From positions 3,710,418 to 3,774,417 of the forward strand of contig JADWOT020000004.1 of NCBI GenBank assembly GCA_036345935.2: a stretch of DNA of 64,000 nucleotides, given 5' to 3'. Every line of letters begins with the position of its first letter. Position 1 is the first letter of the stretch. The notes under the pieces are model-generated. The model worked only from the letters and a program-made list of their open reading frames with translations, had not been told where the DNA came from and did not search any database. A program made the position numbers and the translations under genes. Shown here one piece after another: positions 38,800 to 49,754 of this stretch. The stretch is from Taenia hydatigena. Taxonomy: Eukaryota > Platyhelminthes > Cestoda > Cyclophyllidea > Taeniidae.

Positions 38800-41045
38800 G
38801 CAAAAGGACTGATAGCAGCCCTATTTTGGCCTCAATGCACTGAAAATCCGCAGAAAGTGGGCACACTCTAAAATCAATGGCTATCCATAGTCATTATAGA
38901 TCTCTTAGGTCCAGAGTACACATATGAGCTTTCGTAATGCTACGCGATTCTGGTCTTTCACTCGTAGACCCTATGCCACACACAAGGTCCGTTTAAGTAG
39001 TCTCCTTCCCGCTTCGTTACACTACTTGCATAAATCTGTTCTAAATGTGCTGCTTCCCACCCATATATTACTTTGCTTATTGGTGGCGTTTTAATACAAG
39101 ACGATATTGGGTTAATTTGCTCCGATGATTGAAGTCAATCCCTCAGCACAAGACGGAGCATGAGATGGTGTCATATGATGCTCACTTGTGAGGCGTGCAG
39201 ACCATGAACCAAGTCGGTAAAATGGGATTGGCTGCATCTCTGAGCATTGACTATGACACTGATTGAGGCGAGCATGATATTGCTGCTAAATGTCAATTCT
39301 GCTTATCATTCGCACCATGCGGCTGAGTAGACTGATGGATAGGCGGAGTCACAAAGTGTAGTGCCATACAATACCAGCTTCGATTGCGCACAAATTTTAA
39401 GGCATGTATTGGACATCTTTCTGCATGATAGAGTTATAAAGCAGTGCTGAGCTTTGTGTGTGGCATCATTCAATCTTGGATGAAATGTAGAGCGTTGAAC
39501 AAAATGCGCGATTAGTAAAGAAGTAATTATTTTACCACGTCTGCACCTTTGACTTGCAAAAGAGTATGCTTTGCTTTTAAAATTCGATTGCATGCTATCG
39601 AACAGTGAGAAAAGAATATACATTTTAAGCGAAACGTGTTCGGCCTACTAGATTTATTTCCTGTTACCGAAATAGTCCAAGACTCTCAGTGATCCCAATG
39701 ATGTTGATTAGTAAGTACCATCAAAGCAAAGTCGTACGCCTTCTTGCAGACCTGCAGTAAAGGTAAATGTGGATAGAGCGCTGTAGATGTCAAGTCAACA
39801 AAAATCGAATCCACTAATTAATCAAGGGCAGCTACTGTATTTTGGCAGTCATGTTTGCAGAGGCCGATGGTGTCCTAGTCACCCAGAGGAGGGTGCGCTA
39901 GCTTACCCCATCGGGTTATTCGGCGAGACGCTCAGGCGTGCATTGAGCAGTCTGACAGTTACTCTGATCACGAGGTCAATCCACTACCATCAATGCACAT
40001 TTGTATTCTATCGGCCCTCCAGCTGTTTATCCAGCCTGTTAGCCACGTAGATTTACCACTCTTTTGTCTTATGTATGCAGTATCTCCTGATGGCAGTGGA
40101 GTAGGTTAATTGTGTTTTCATGCGCTTTCTCTTCCTTCCTCGCATATGAATGAGCAAAGAGTAGCGTCAAATTAAGTCGTGGATTTAGACAATTTGCAAG
40201 TGTTTTTCTGTCAGTTCCTTGAATCACGACTGTTTAGGAACTACACAACTTCTTCCATGGCAATAGCACATTCAGCATTTGTCTGTGCATGCAAAATACT
40301 GCAGCAGGTAAAAGCAGAAAATAGGAAAGGGTGAATTTAATTGTGCTTGTTGACTTAGCCCTGCTATCAATAAGTCATTTATTAATCGTACCAAAGTGCG
40401 ACGGTAGGCGTGGGTGGACGAACAGTTGTCTGCAAGTGTATGTTCGATCTGTGGGTGCGTTGGTAGACGTTGGCTAATAGCTGATTATTGGCTTGCCTAG
40501 CATTGAGAGCTTGGTCCATGCATTCTTCGGTGCTGTCGATATTACACTGAACTCTAGCGCAATTGATGGGTAGAGAGTAAATGAAAGCCTAAAATTGTAT
40601 GTGAGCGGATGTATCCTGTTCTTAAAAGTAGCATAATAGAAGTCGCAGGCATGCGCACACGCATGAACACTGGTGTGTGCATAGTTAAGTAGGAAAAGAG
40701 ATAATCTTAGATGCTCTTGTTGGTATTAGGATGGTCGGACAATAAGAATCAATAGCGCGTGTGGTCCGTACCACTATTTTATGGCAAATTTCTGTAACAC
40801 TTTGCTTCATTTCCATCTCTTTAGCTTTGGCATAACATCTACTGCATTTCGCCAGCAACAGGCCTTCGCATCAATTCAGCTCTAATCTCACACTCGTCTC
40901 ACCGCTTCAGTATACATTTGCGAGACTACCCGCTGCCATGAAGATATACACATCGTAGGACGAAGGAGACGCCTTCCCAAGCGACTGACAATTCCCGTAT
41001 TGTCTACCTGTCCACATCTTCATCAACTATTGGTTTACCACCATT
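38800..41045 (-). repeat. Right arm of the 26-41 kb inverted duplication
   Basis: This is the reverse-complement partner of 26,380-28,480. From the inside out it contains the CAYFL block remnant (38,830-38,930), the GATATTGCTGCTAAATGTCAA core (39,278), CAAAGCAAAGTCGTACGCC (39,723), the MSSQ frame (39,787), CTTCCTTCCTCGC (40,131), the SISHLLIVPKC block (40,361), the 18-base perfect anchor (40,697-40,714) and a GCGAAATGCAG-type block (about 40,830-40,855). The outer end near 41,045 is approximate. The TRIM begins 240 bp beyond it. Confidence 0.8.
39787..40050 (+). other. Unidentified exon-like frame in the right arm (87 codons)
   Basis: This is the counterpart of the MSSQ frame at 27,439-27,185. 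It reads QLLYFGSHV, GRWCPSHPEEGALAYPI and LRRALSSLTVT. After LTVT the copies diverge because this arm has two extra bases (ACTCTGATCAC against ACTGATCAC), so at least one copy is frameshifted. No domain is recognised. Confidence 0.3.
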
Positions 41046-41082
41046 GCTAGCTCGTAGTATATAAAGGAAGCTTATAAGCGAA

Positions 41083-41150
41083 ATGTGCGGTGCACTTAAT
41101 ATTCTGACACACAAACACAAATTAGATATGGGTGCTCTAAAACGCAAGCA
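41083..41150 (+). repeat. Short repeat pair, member 1 (partner 46,414-46,480)
   Basis: CTGACACACAAACACAAATT here matches CAGACACACAAGCGCAAATT there, followed by GTGCTCTAAAACGC and GTGCTCCAAAATGC. About 65 bp align, in the same orientation. The peptide THKHKLD / THKRKLD is shared. The origin is unknown. Confidence 0.4.
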
Positions 41151-41285
41151 TCTAAGAACGCTGGAAGCTGCTATCTGCCTAATGATGCAAAATTTTCTAG
41201 GCAAACAGTTGATGTGTCCATGCAATCACTCCTTTGCTTTCAAATTCACCTTAAGTGTTGCCCAAGGCTAAAGCTGAAGATGCAG

Positions 41286-41471
41286 TGTAGTACTTTGTTT
41301 GTTAGAACTGCCGGTTTTTGTCAAGGTCGCAGAGGTGGCCATATTGCCTTAGCTGCGTGGGCTGGCCTCCGGGCCATGTCAGCAGTCTTTTTCCTTCTGT
41401 CCGGTGAAGATATATATTCTACCCTAGCATTCTGCCTCCTTTTGCCTTCGAGGGATCCTCGAGACGCTACA
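41286..41471 (+). repeat. TRIM 5' LTR (186 bp)
   Basis: It begins TGTAGTACTTTG and ends GACGCTACA, giving TGTAG...CTACA inverted termini. A TATATATTCTA stretch at 41,410-41,420 could be promoter-like. Frames crossing it (41,214-41,654) are by-products of the GC-rich middle. Confidence 0.85.
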
Positions 41472-41472
41472 T

Positions 41473-41491
41473 TGGTGGCAGCGAAAAGCGG
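41473..41491 (+). other. TRIM primer-binding site (candidate)
   Basis: TGGTGGCAGCGAAAAGCGG starts one base after the 5' LTR. A TGG start is expected of a site complementary to the CCA end of a tRNA. The matching tRNA is not assigned. Confidence 0.65.
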
Positions 41492-41983
41492 ATCCGACTC
41501 TATAGGGTTTTTTTATCCCTATCTCTACCACCTGCGGCATGTTGCAGCGGTGCGAAAGAAATGCATGTGCTACGGATGGGCCACGAATGACGTCCACCTC
41601 CGGCATCTACCCCTTCTCCGTGTTCTACAAGAAAGCTATCAACAACTGAAGTGACACTAGCCATTGACCACCAGGAAAGTTTCGTTCCAAAGATTACCTC
41701 TAATATCTACTTGCTTAGGGAGATCAAGGTGCTAACGCCTCCCTACGGACATACTGACGGTCGGCAGAACCACTTATTCCGAACTTTGTTTCCAAGCCAG
41801 ACGAAACTCGAAGTGCAATGCACTGTCAAGAGGGATCACTGACGTTGGTGTCAAGCATCGCCTCAATCGCGTCGAATGTCGACGACTGGCATGGTTAGCT
41901 GGTGAGTGCTTTTTGCAGCACTGAGTATGTTTTGATGGCTAACGCGGAAGATGTACCGAGGGGCGCGTTGGGGACGACGTTCG

Positions 41984-42000
41984 AAAGAGGAGAGGGGCAA
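41984..42000 (+). other. TRIM polypurine tract
   Basis: AAAGAGGAGAGGGGCAA directly abuts the 3' LTR. It has a single C in 17 bases. This is the usual plus-strand priming site of LTR elements. Confidence 0.8.
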
Positions 42001-42186
42001 TGTAGTACTTTGTTTGCTAAAACTGCCGGTTTCTGTCAAGGTCGCAGAGGTGGCCGTATTGCCCTAGCTGCGTGGGCTGGCCTCCGGGCCATGTCAGCAG
42101 TCTTTTTCCCTCTGTCCGGTGAAGATACATATTCTACCCTAGCATTCTGCCTTCTTTTGCCTTTGTGGGAGCCTCAGGACGCTACT
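42001..42186 (+). repeat. TRIM 3' LTR (186 bp)
   Basis: It has the same length as the 5' LTR. Its last base is T instead of A if the 4-bp GCAG is the target-site duplication. Alternatively the duplication is 5-bp TGCAG and the LTR lost its final A. Confidence 0.85.
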
Positions 42187-42190
42187 GCAG

Positions 42191-45100
42191 TTTGATGGCA
42201 TCAAAGACTCCTCAAAACACTCAAAATACACTTTTGGTTGCGCTTACTTGCCCCTGTTACTAAGATTTCAGTGCCTTTTGGCATAAAATACGTAGAGCAT
42301 GTAAAATCAAAAGTGGGTAAGGTTTACATCTCCATAAAAAACATGCAAGCATGTACTTTGTGGGATTTGGTGGTGCTTAAATATATTTTGAAGATTAAAT
42401 ATGGGTCAGATTTACAAACTGGCGCTTTTTAATGCGTTCACACTTGCTTGCAATGCTTGAAATTGTCAAAGCCACAAAAGTTATAGCAAGTTATTTTATG
42501 TCTTTATAATACCTTGGACTAGGTGTGTCTTCAGTAAGCATTGTTGCCTGCACTGTTATTTGAGTAATCACGCACTATACATAGCCTGCTTTTGGAAGTC
42601 GATGAGATTGGTGCGCGGTCCTATGATGAACCAGACAGTCAATGTAAGATTGCTGACCACCAATTCATTAGCGCTTAAAAACCTGTATAATCTCTAATAA
42701 GATAAATTATATTAGTTCATCGAAGTGTGCTTGTGATAAGCCTTCTCTTCATCTAAAAATATAGTAGTGTTACCTTCTCCACACTGTGCCGGCACGTGAG
42801 TATTCTCATTGAGAACGCACTGACTTCCGTTATAATCAATTATTTACACGAAAAATCAGACTAAAATGCACACATGTCTACTCAAACCACCATCACCAAT
42901 ATTAATACACGTGTGTTACTTCTAGGTCAAGGAGCGAAGCATCATCCAAACACAGCTCCAACAGTGGTAAGCATAGGTAATCTGACAGCATTTTATCGCA
43001 AGAGGGAGTTAGCAGAATTTTACTAACGCAACTGCACGATTACATGAGTTTCCCAGCCCTCTTTTGACATCACCGCCTCTGCTGCTGACAGCCATTGTAA
43101 CTAGATTTTGAAGTGGAATGTCCTCGCTACTGAATTAGTGCTCAGTAGTAAGTGCTTGACAAATCAGACATTTGATTTGACGTTAGCTAGGGTAGGGTTG
43201 CAGACAGGCAAATACCTCAAAAAAGGGTGATAAGGCGTCCGCCTGATACTAGCACACATCTGGCCGTCCACAACATGTTGGAATCCATAATGGCTAAAAT
43301 GTGAAACGTAATGTGGTCAGAAGAGAGACCCTCCATCCACCGTCGCAAGGCGACGGGACGCTGATCGAATTTGCCGCGTGACGAATTAGCAGCCCTCTGG
43401 ACTCTGCCTGCATTCGCATTCCTAAAAATTTTGACCATCGTCATGATTGATGCAGTACAGTTTGTCGAGTGCATTACAGTCCCTGTTTACCGCCTTGCTT
43501 TCATTCAGAATTTTCGCCTTGCATAATTTGGACCGCTCCCATTGCCATCTATTTATTGTGTCAAAGTCTTCTACCATGCTCTGCATCATCTTTTTCTGCT
43601 CCTTACTTATCTCAGCATAAAAAAATGACTGTCAGCTTCTAGAGAAGATGATCCCTAGAAAGGTGAGTTGAAAACAAATGCACGATAAGCAACCTAGTGG
43701 AAGAGTTGGTTGATTTATTTCTAAAGCCGAGCTAAGTCCTGAATACCTTCTTACAAAATAGTCTGGTGTGAAAGCATTCTCTGTCATGCCATCTCAAGCA
43801 TTTCGGTGACTGCTGGTGAAAATGTGTGCGCGAGTGATTTTGTCAAATAGACAAAAAGGCGTGTAGGCGTCCCTCGCATCCTCGCAGCAAGGCAGATGCA
43901 ATAAGGATTTAGCTTGCACTAGCCTTACTTAACACTGGAATGTCCTCAAGGAAAATTACCAAATGGATTCTTTATATCGCTCTTCTGTGTAGGCAAAAAC
44001 GTCACGAGGTGCGTCGCCTCAACGTAGGATGCGTGCACTCAAATATTTTCCATAGTATCCACGAAAGCGAAGAGAAACACACAGAGGATAGAGGTGCTGA
44101 GCAAGCAGATGTTTTCATTCATTTGCTGAGAGAATTCGGTGGCAAATGCCTAGGTGTACTTTTGCTCGTTTTTGTATTGCACTGCCCAGAACACTTTCAG
44201 TCCAGGATGTGAAGTTTTCTAAAATTGATAGCGTTGTATCATCAGATAGGCATGGTGGGTTAGGAGGTGGGTGCCTTGTAGTTAGTGGACAGTGACGTGG
44301 CCTCGAGCACCTAATGGCATGTGGACAGTTGGTGTGTTGGAGAATTTGGAGACGCAGGTGATCGCTCAGCGAAAGTGCCCGAAAGCATGCACCTCTTTTG
44401 AGTGAACGTGTTTGCAGACGAAGGCGGATCAAATGTGGGGAAGAGTGCGGGTAGACGATGGAAGGGAGTTGAGGGTTGGTAGGACTGAAGGCAGAGGAAT
44501 GGATGGGGTCGAAATTGGAACTGTAAAAGAAAGGCAGGCATGCAGAAAGGAGGTAAAGAATGATCAAAAAATCGAGAAATAGGAGGAAATAGATGGGTTG
44601 ACGAAGGCGAAAGAAAATGTTAAAGCAACAACGGGGAAAGATATGATTGTAAAATTGGGAGCACAATGGAAGGATGGTAGTAGAAGCGGAAGAAACAAAG
44701 AAGGAAGCAGAAGAAAGAAGATGGCGAGGCTTTGTATTCCGCGCTAAATTAAGGGACTTTATGGCTTCAAAGCATCTGCGCACTATCAGCTGGCTCAAAT
44801 TGATTGTTCAGGCTGTTTTCAGATATCTTGATTATTTAATACGTCTTCTCTCTGCACGCTAAAGCAAACTCACCATCTCTTTTATCGTAAACATCATCAG
44901 CATGAAAATTCACTCATTTGCATTCACATTTGGCTGCAAGCTAATGTGCGATCAAGAAAAGAATTAGGAAGAAATCCACCTATTAATGGGATTGCGACGC
45001 ATCAGATCAACAGAACAAACTAAATGCACTTTCAAATGCTTTGCAGTGGGATATCTGGTAGGACTTGGATTCTCTCAATGAAGTTGAGAGAAAAAAGTGC

Positions 45101-47295
45101 GCATGTAATCAGCTCATATAATTTCCAACAAACGTGGCTGCGCAAGACCATCAACTGATGCATTCATTGAGGAATAGGCAGAGCAGGTTTGGGTAGGCCA
45201 GTGCAAGCGAGGGCGAAACTGACTACTCTGGTCATCTTGTGATCAGTGGCGACAAAACAAAGGAATGTTCCTCTGACGCCGAACGAGGTAACTGTAATAC
45301 TGCTGCACTGGGCTTCAAATGCATGTGCGTATTGTTAGCGGTTTGAAGCTCTTTCTGGTCACTCATTCACTCTAAAATAATTGGGACGTAAAAACTCAGA
45401 AGTTTAGCTGTTATTACAAATGTCACAGTTTTTACGATTAAAAAACTGACTACTGTTAACTGCTGACACGGTGGCAGTCAAAAAGGTCATATCAATATTT
45501 GCCTGAAATCGTACTCCTGACCTCAAAAATGTTCACAGCCGCAACATATGGTAGCTGAAGTGGCCGAGAATAGCGCTTTCGCTGTGGCCTTCTTACGCAA
45601 CGTAATGAAATTCAACGAGAGTGAAGACCAAAGGGGGATTTCGCATCCCATATAAGTAGGCTGAGAACCAACACGCGAAAGCGCAGTATTACTTCTGAAT
45701 TGGGAGACACGATGGATGTCTCTTCTCCCGCAGTTGTTCAGTGCTCTTGCAATGCTGTGGGTTGAGCACTGTCGTTTATCTCTTTTTTCTCGACAATTGA
45801 CCCGACTTCTGGCAAAAGGTTTGCCCAAACAAGTAGCGTTAACGTGCACACCTCTCCCTTTCCTTAGCAATTAATTCTACCATAACCGTATCCACATCCA
45901 CTCTGTGGTTTCGAGTAGGTTGGGACTATGAGACTGTGAAATAAACTGCCACAATCATCTTAAAAGACAATGCGTTTGAATTATGTCTTTCACGATCGCC
46001 ACGCTAGTGGCATCGCAGTAACTTCTGTTCAGATATTTCTGTCTCGATTAACTTCGCTAATACTACCCTCTAGGCTTATAAAGCGCCTGTGTCAATGGTT
46101 AGCTTGCAAGTTTTGCTGTGCATGTTGCACTGGTTTTCTCTGGAGTCAATTCACTAACTTTACTGCCAGCAAGGGGCAGACAATTACTGAAAAGTGAGTA
46201 TCTGTTCTTTTGCAACTGGGTGAAGATAAAGAAAATGGGTTGCTATAATGCCTGCACAATTAAATACTCAATTTTACTTCATTGTTGCACTTTGTGAAAC
46301 CGGTTTGTGTTTAGAGCTGCAGAATATCTCGAAACTGGAGATGAACTGGCGAACGATAAGCGGAAGGCATCACATCATGCCATTGGCTCTGCCTCAATTA
46401 AGATCTTCTCAATATGCATTGCACTACAAAGCTCAGACACACAAGCGCAAATTAGACAAAAAAGTGCTCCAAAATGCTTTACTTTGCCATCTTTGCCTCC
46501 CTCATTCACCACCTTGCTCCTATCCATTCGTTTTTGCTTGAATGGGCGCATAGTGTAAATGCGAAAAATAACCTTTAAAGGCTTTAGGAAGAAGTGCCTT
46601 TTCCGAATTTCTTCCTACCTGCGAATTAACGCTCTCTGCATTTGTGAGCCAGTGCACCAGCCTGCCTGACTGCTATTGTGAAGTCATGCACGTCAATGCG
46701 GTATGCTCGCGTCAAAGCACATCGGAGTCAATGACATTACAGTAGCTAACCATCGCTTAATATGCCGATTCCCATTTTCTACCATCATCAAGCTTTGCAG
46801 CTGACGTCTTCTTTGCGTCTCCGCCCAATGCGACTATAGCAGCAGAGTCGGTGCGAGTGCTAACGCATGCAATCGCAAGATGCTTGCAGAGGCAGACTTT
46901 GGAGGTATCCAGACAGACAGATGGACATGTGAACATGATGTTTCGCAAATTAGGCATGATACGGGATGTGAGAGTATTTTGAGGTTTGAGAAAGAGCACA
47001 GGTAAAGATGGATGCAAAATCAAATGAATGTACTGTTGCGTACATGAGAAGAAGACCAGGTGCAGGCAGTTGAGCAAAACCACATAGTTAAGTCCTAATG
47101 ATCCATTCTGGAGCATAGTGTTCGCATCAACATCCTAACTTATCCTGTTATTGTGTTAAGGCTCATAAAAATAGCTCCGTTGGCATGCCCGAGTGAGCTG
47201 GTAGAGTCGTTCTTACTGTATTTTGCGAAGACGATTCGTGTTAAGGTAAAAATTTAGCGATTCAATACACACCTTGCTGTGGTGCAATGATCTTA
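42191..47295. other. No supported gene
   Basis: The longest open frame of the window (44,798-44,115, -, 227 codons) lies here. The minus strand of that segment is pyrimidine-rich, which makes stops rare, and the translation has no recognisable domain, so I do not call it a gene. A 62-codon frame at 44,674-44,862 (+) has a charged N-terminus and hydrophobic C-terminus but no homologue I know. One short repeat (46,414-46,480) is listed separately. Confidence 0.45.
46414..46480 (+). repeat. Short repeat pair, member 2 (partner 41,083-41,150)
   Basis: See the partner entry. The pair ends before the TRIM, so it is independent of that insertion. Confidence 0.4.
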
Positions 47296-47300
47296 GCTAA

Positions 47301-48400
47301 GTGGTTTTTGCTATCGATGTACGCAATAGTACCAATTTGAATCTAGGTTCCTTGCAGCATGACAAGTTTCCTTCAAGTCTGTTAAACAAGGCGCTCCTGC
47401 CATTCTCCTCACACTTCGACAACCCAATTCCCCTCCACTCTTGCAATCCATGGATGCACCTTAATCTTAAAGTTGTGGAATCTCATGAAAACGGCATTCC
47501 CAACGCCATGATCGACAGCCAATTCAGAATGCTGGGTCTACTGAAGCCCACAGAAACCGAGTCGTCGTTTGGTGTCTTCGCACCAGGAATCGATCTCACC
47601 AAGCAAAACTTCAACAAATTGCCCTCACCTGAGTTCGTCAGCACCTCTCACTTCTTTACACCATCACCTATTGCATGTGTTAACTTCTTCAAGGAGGTAC
47701 TTCCATATGATGAGCGAACAGGACACCTGAGTCAGGGTTGTGTCATATAGATCATGGTCTCTTCCCTGCTTGTCATTTCCTTTTGATAGCATATTTGCGA
47801 AATGAGGAACTCCCAGCGCCTTTTCTCTTCTCATTAGAATGCACAAGAGTTTTACGCCTCCTTAGGTTGTTCAGCATACATTGCCACCAGATGAGACGAT
47901 ATATGAAGTGTTTGTGGGATACCGAATCCACCATCGAATTGCGGGTTGTCTTCCCACTGATCCACCATTGAACAAACTGACTGGTGAAATTCTGTTTTGG
48001 TTATTTTACAACATGCGTCGTGGGGAGACTCAACCGGTAGTCGCCAAAGAGCTGTGAGCCCTAATTTTCTTGTTGACCCCTATAAGCGATGGAGTGTGTT
48101 GTGGGTGGTAGAGCGGAAATGGCATTCCTGCCTGCTTCCTGTTTGCAGGTACAATACGAATTGGCGCTACCTCAAGAAAAAGATGCGGTGACTCACTCGT
48201 GCGTCTGGCATCGACGTGATTCGAGAAGACAGTAGTGAGCATAGCAACTACTACTGTTGGCATCAACTGCACTTGGGATGTTTGATTCAATGATTCACCA
48301 TCTGCTATGCTGACCTGGACGACACGCCCACCACCTACAATTTGTCCTCTCTCACCCTTAAGGCCAAGATGCAGTATATATCCCCAAATCAGCATCAATA
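47301..48400 (+). pseudogene. CNOT2-like pseudogene, copy D (best-preserved NOT-box start)
   Basis: A frame open from 47,301 reaches GIPNAMIDSQFRMLGLLK at residues 65-82 and then GVFAPGIDLTKQNFNKLPSP. This matches CNOT2 IP..MVTDQFGMLGLL....ALG.DLTTLGLNLNSPE. The exon ends at 47,632 before GTTCGT, aligned with copy A's GTAAGT. A 205-nt intron ends CATTAG at 47,837. The middle exon 47,838-48,053 has a TAG stop exactly where the family has W of ASPW, then GYRIHHRIAGCLPTDPPLNK and EILFWLFYNMRRGE (family DLLFYLFY..GGD). It ends GAGCT before GTGAGC. A 95-nt intron ends TTTGCAG at 48,148. The last exon has NWRYLKKKMR, LTRASGIDVIRE, a Y-rich block and LDDTPTTYNLSSLT. Stops in the middle and last exons make it non-functional. 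Confidence 0.74.
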
Positions 48401-48559
48401 ATAGTCGATGCAAAATAATCTGCTGCAATGGCAGTATCAGTGTTCTCAGCCTCACGTGCCACGTTGTCCTTCTTTTCTGTCAAATAATCTGCTCTCTTAA
48501 TAGCAAGTCCTTCGAAAATACTATTGTTTTTGTTCAAATCATAACCCCATTTTGGTTAC

Positions 48560-49740
48560 GGTTCTAGCGGAATTAAGATCCGGATCCATGGAGATCCCTA
48601 TGGGACTTTTTTGGTTTAACCAACGCAGACAGCCCATCGAACCCTGCTGTCTCTCTCACTTACCATTATAAACAAATGCTGTCTGCATTTTAAGCAACTC
48701 AGTCTGTAAGCAGAAAAAAGGCATTGTGATTGACAGAAAATCTGTATAACTTCAGTGAAATATTGAAATTATATCCCAGGAACCATGTTACAGTGGCATG
48801 TCTGTCCTCCTGCTAAGCTTCAGTACATTTAGCGGTGGGTAATTCTGTCCGCTTACCAGTTATCATCTGGAAAGACCTCAGCAAAGTGGATGATATCACT
48901 TCATTGCAGATACAAATATTACCTGTTAAAAGTCAAGCACCCGCGTTTGAGGTCGACCACTTCATCAACCACTGCCTAGGGCTCTTTCCATCCCTTCGAT
49001 TACCCATCCACTTAGCATGACTTAATTTTGCATGATGTAACTGAGGGGTAGCTAAAAGTTACCTCTTCTCGAAAAACATTCAGAACTGATGATTTGTGGG
49101 TCCGAGATGCAAATGATGCGGGCATGCACTTTTCTGACAGGGCATTACAAATGAGCTCGGCGTTTCGGTGTCAGATTTAATGTGATCACAAAACTTGTGT
49201 TTGAAGTGAGAGAAAGAGACAGCATAAAGAGGAAGAGCAGAGGTCAACCTCACCTCCCTTTTATCCATTCCACACTCATTTTTTAGCTGCTACTTTTGTG
49301 GAGTCACGAGAGAGATGTAAGACATCATTGACGGCTAACTGAAATCAGAACAAAGATGATTCGAGATGGCCATTTGCTTTTAACTGAAAACGTTTGCATT
49401 GTATTGATGCGAAATCAAATTCTCCCGTTATACCGTGAATTATTGTAACCAACGAGACTCTGTTCGGCGCAGTTCCCAGGCACAGAATTCGAACGAAATA
49501 TGTGGTTACACAACACATTTCAAGGTGTTACAGTCGGTAACACGAATTAAACCCTTTGCAACTCGATCACACAAAACACCAGAATTTTCATAGGTTAAAG
49601 CAATGCAGAGGGTCAGATTACTGATCACTTTTGTTATGCGTTCAACTTTAAATTCATTTAAGTGGTTGCTGTACCATAAGCTTCACCACGGAAGCATTAA
49701 ACTAACAAAGTAGAAGAATAGTCCCATATGAGGATTGAAC
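48560..49740. other. No supported feature
   Basis: This is the flank between copy D and the Fam-1/copy F pair. I see only short frames. Confidence 0.5.
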
Positions 49741-49754
49741 GACAAAGCAACTGT

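Larger units (their letters stand above)
41286..42186 (+). mobile_element. TRIM (miniature non-autonomous LTR retrotransposon), 901 bp
   Basis: Two direct 186-bp terminal repeats (41,286-41,471 and 42,001-42,186) begin TGTAG; the first ends CTACA and the second CTACT. I count about 14 differences between them, or about 92% identity. A primer-binding site starting TGGTGGCAGCG follows the 5' LTR after one or two bases. A purine tract ends right at the 3' LTR. The internal region is only 529 bp and encodes no gag, protease, reverse transcriptase, RNase H or integrase. GCAG flanks both sides (41,282-41,285; 42,187-42,190). This is the defining set for a TRIM, which would depend on an autonomous LTR element for transposition. 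Taeniid tapeworms are known to carry such a family (Ta-TRIM); whether this is a member needs a sequence comparison. Confidence 0.85.

Noticed and set aside
41214..41654. 146-codon frame over the TRIM 5' LTR, and the 97-codon frame over the 3' LTR (41,902-42,195), as a duplicated gene
   Set aside because: The similarity is exactly that of the 186-bp LTRs. The PBS and polypurine tract at the inner borders show they are terminal repeats, not paralogous genes.
41472..42000. Coding remnant (gag or reverse transcriptase) in the TRIM interior
   Set aside because: No zinc-knuckle, protease, YxDD-type or integrase motif is visible in any frame, and the longest internal frame (41,651-41,842) is only 63 codons.
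44115..44798. 227-codon minus-strand frame, the longest in the window
   Set aside because: The segment is purine-rich on + and pyrimidine-rich on -, which removes stop codons by composition. The translation is Leu/Ser/Phe/Pro-rich with no domain, and smaller alternative frames on the same segment are also open.
44674..44862. 62-codon frame with a charged start and hydrophobic end
   Set aside because: A stop lies six codons upstream, and there is no homologue I know and no splice context. Frames of this length are common in the window.
45526..45870. Readable plus-strand frames (starting MVAEVAEN) over a 115-codon minus-strand frame
   Set aside because: Both strands are partly open, stops interrupt the plus frames, no splice sites frame them and no motif is recognised.
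47185..47240. tRNA-like stretch (GAGCTGGTAGAG) upstream of CNOT2-like copy D
   Set aside because: It resembles the D-arm of a tRNA, but no B-box (GGTTCGA-type) or acceptor-stem pairing is present at the right distance.
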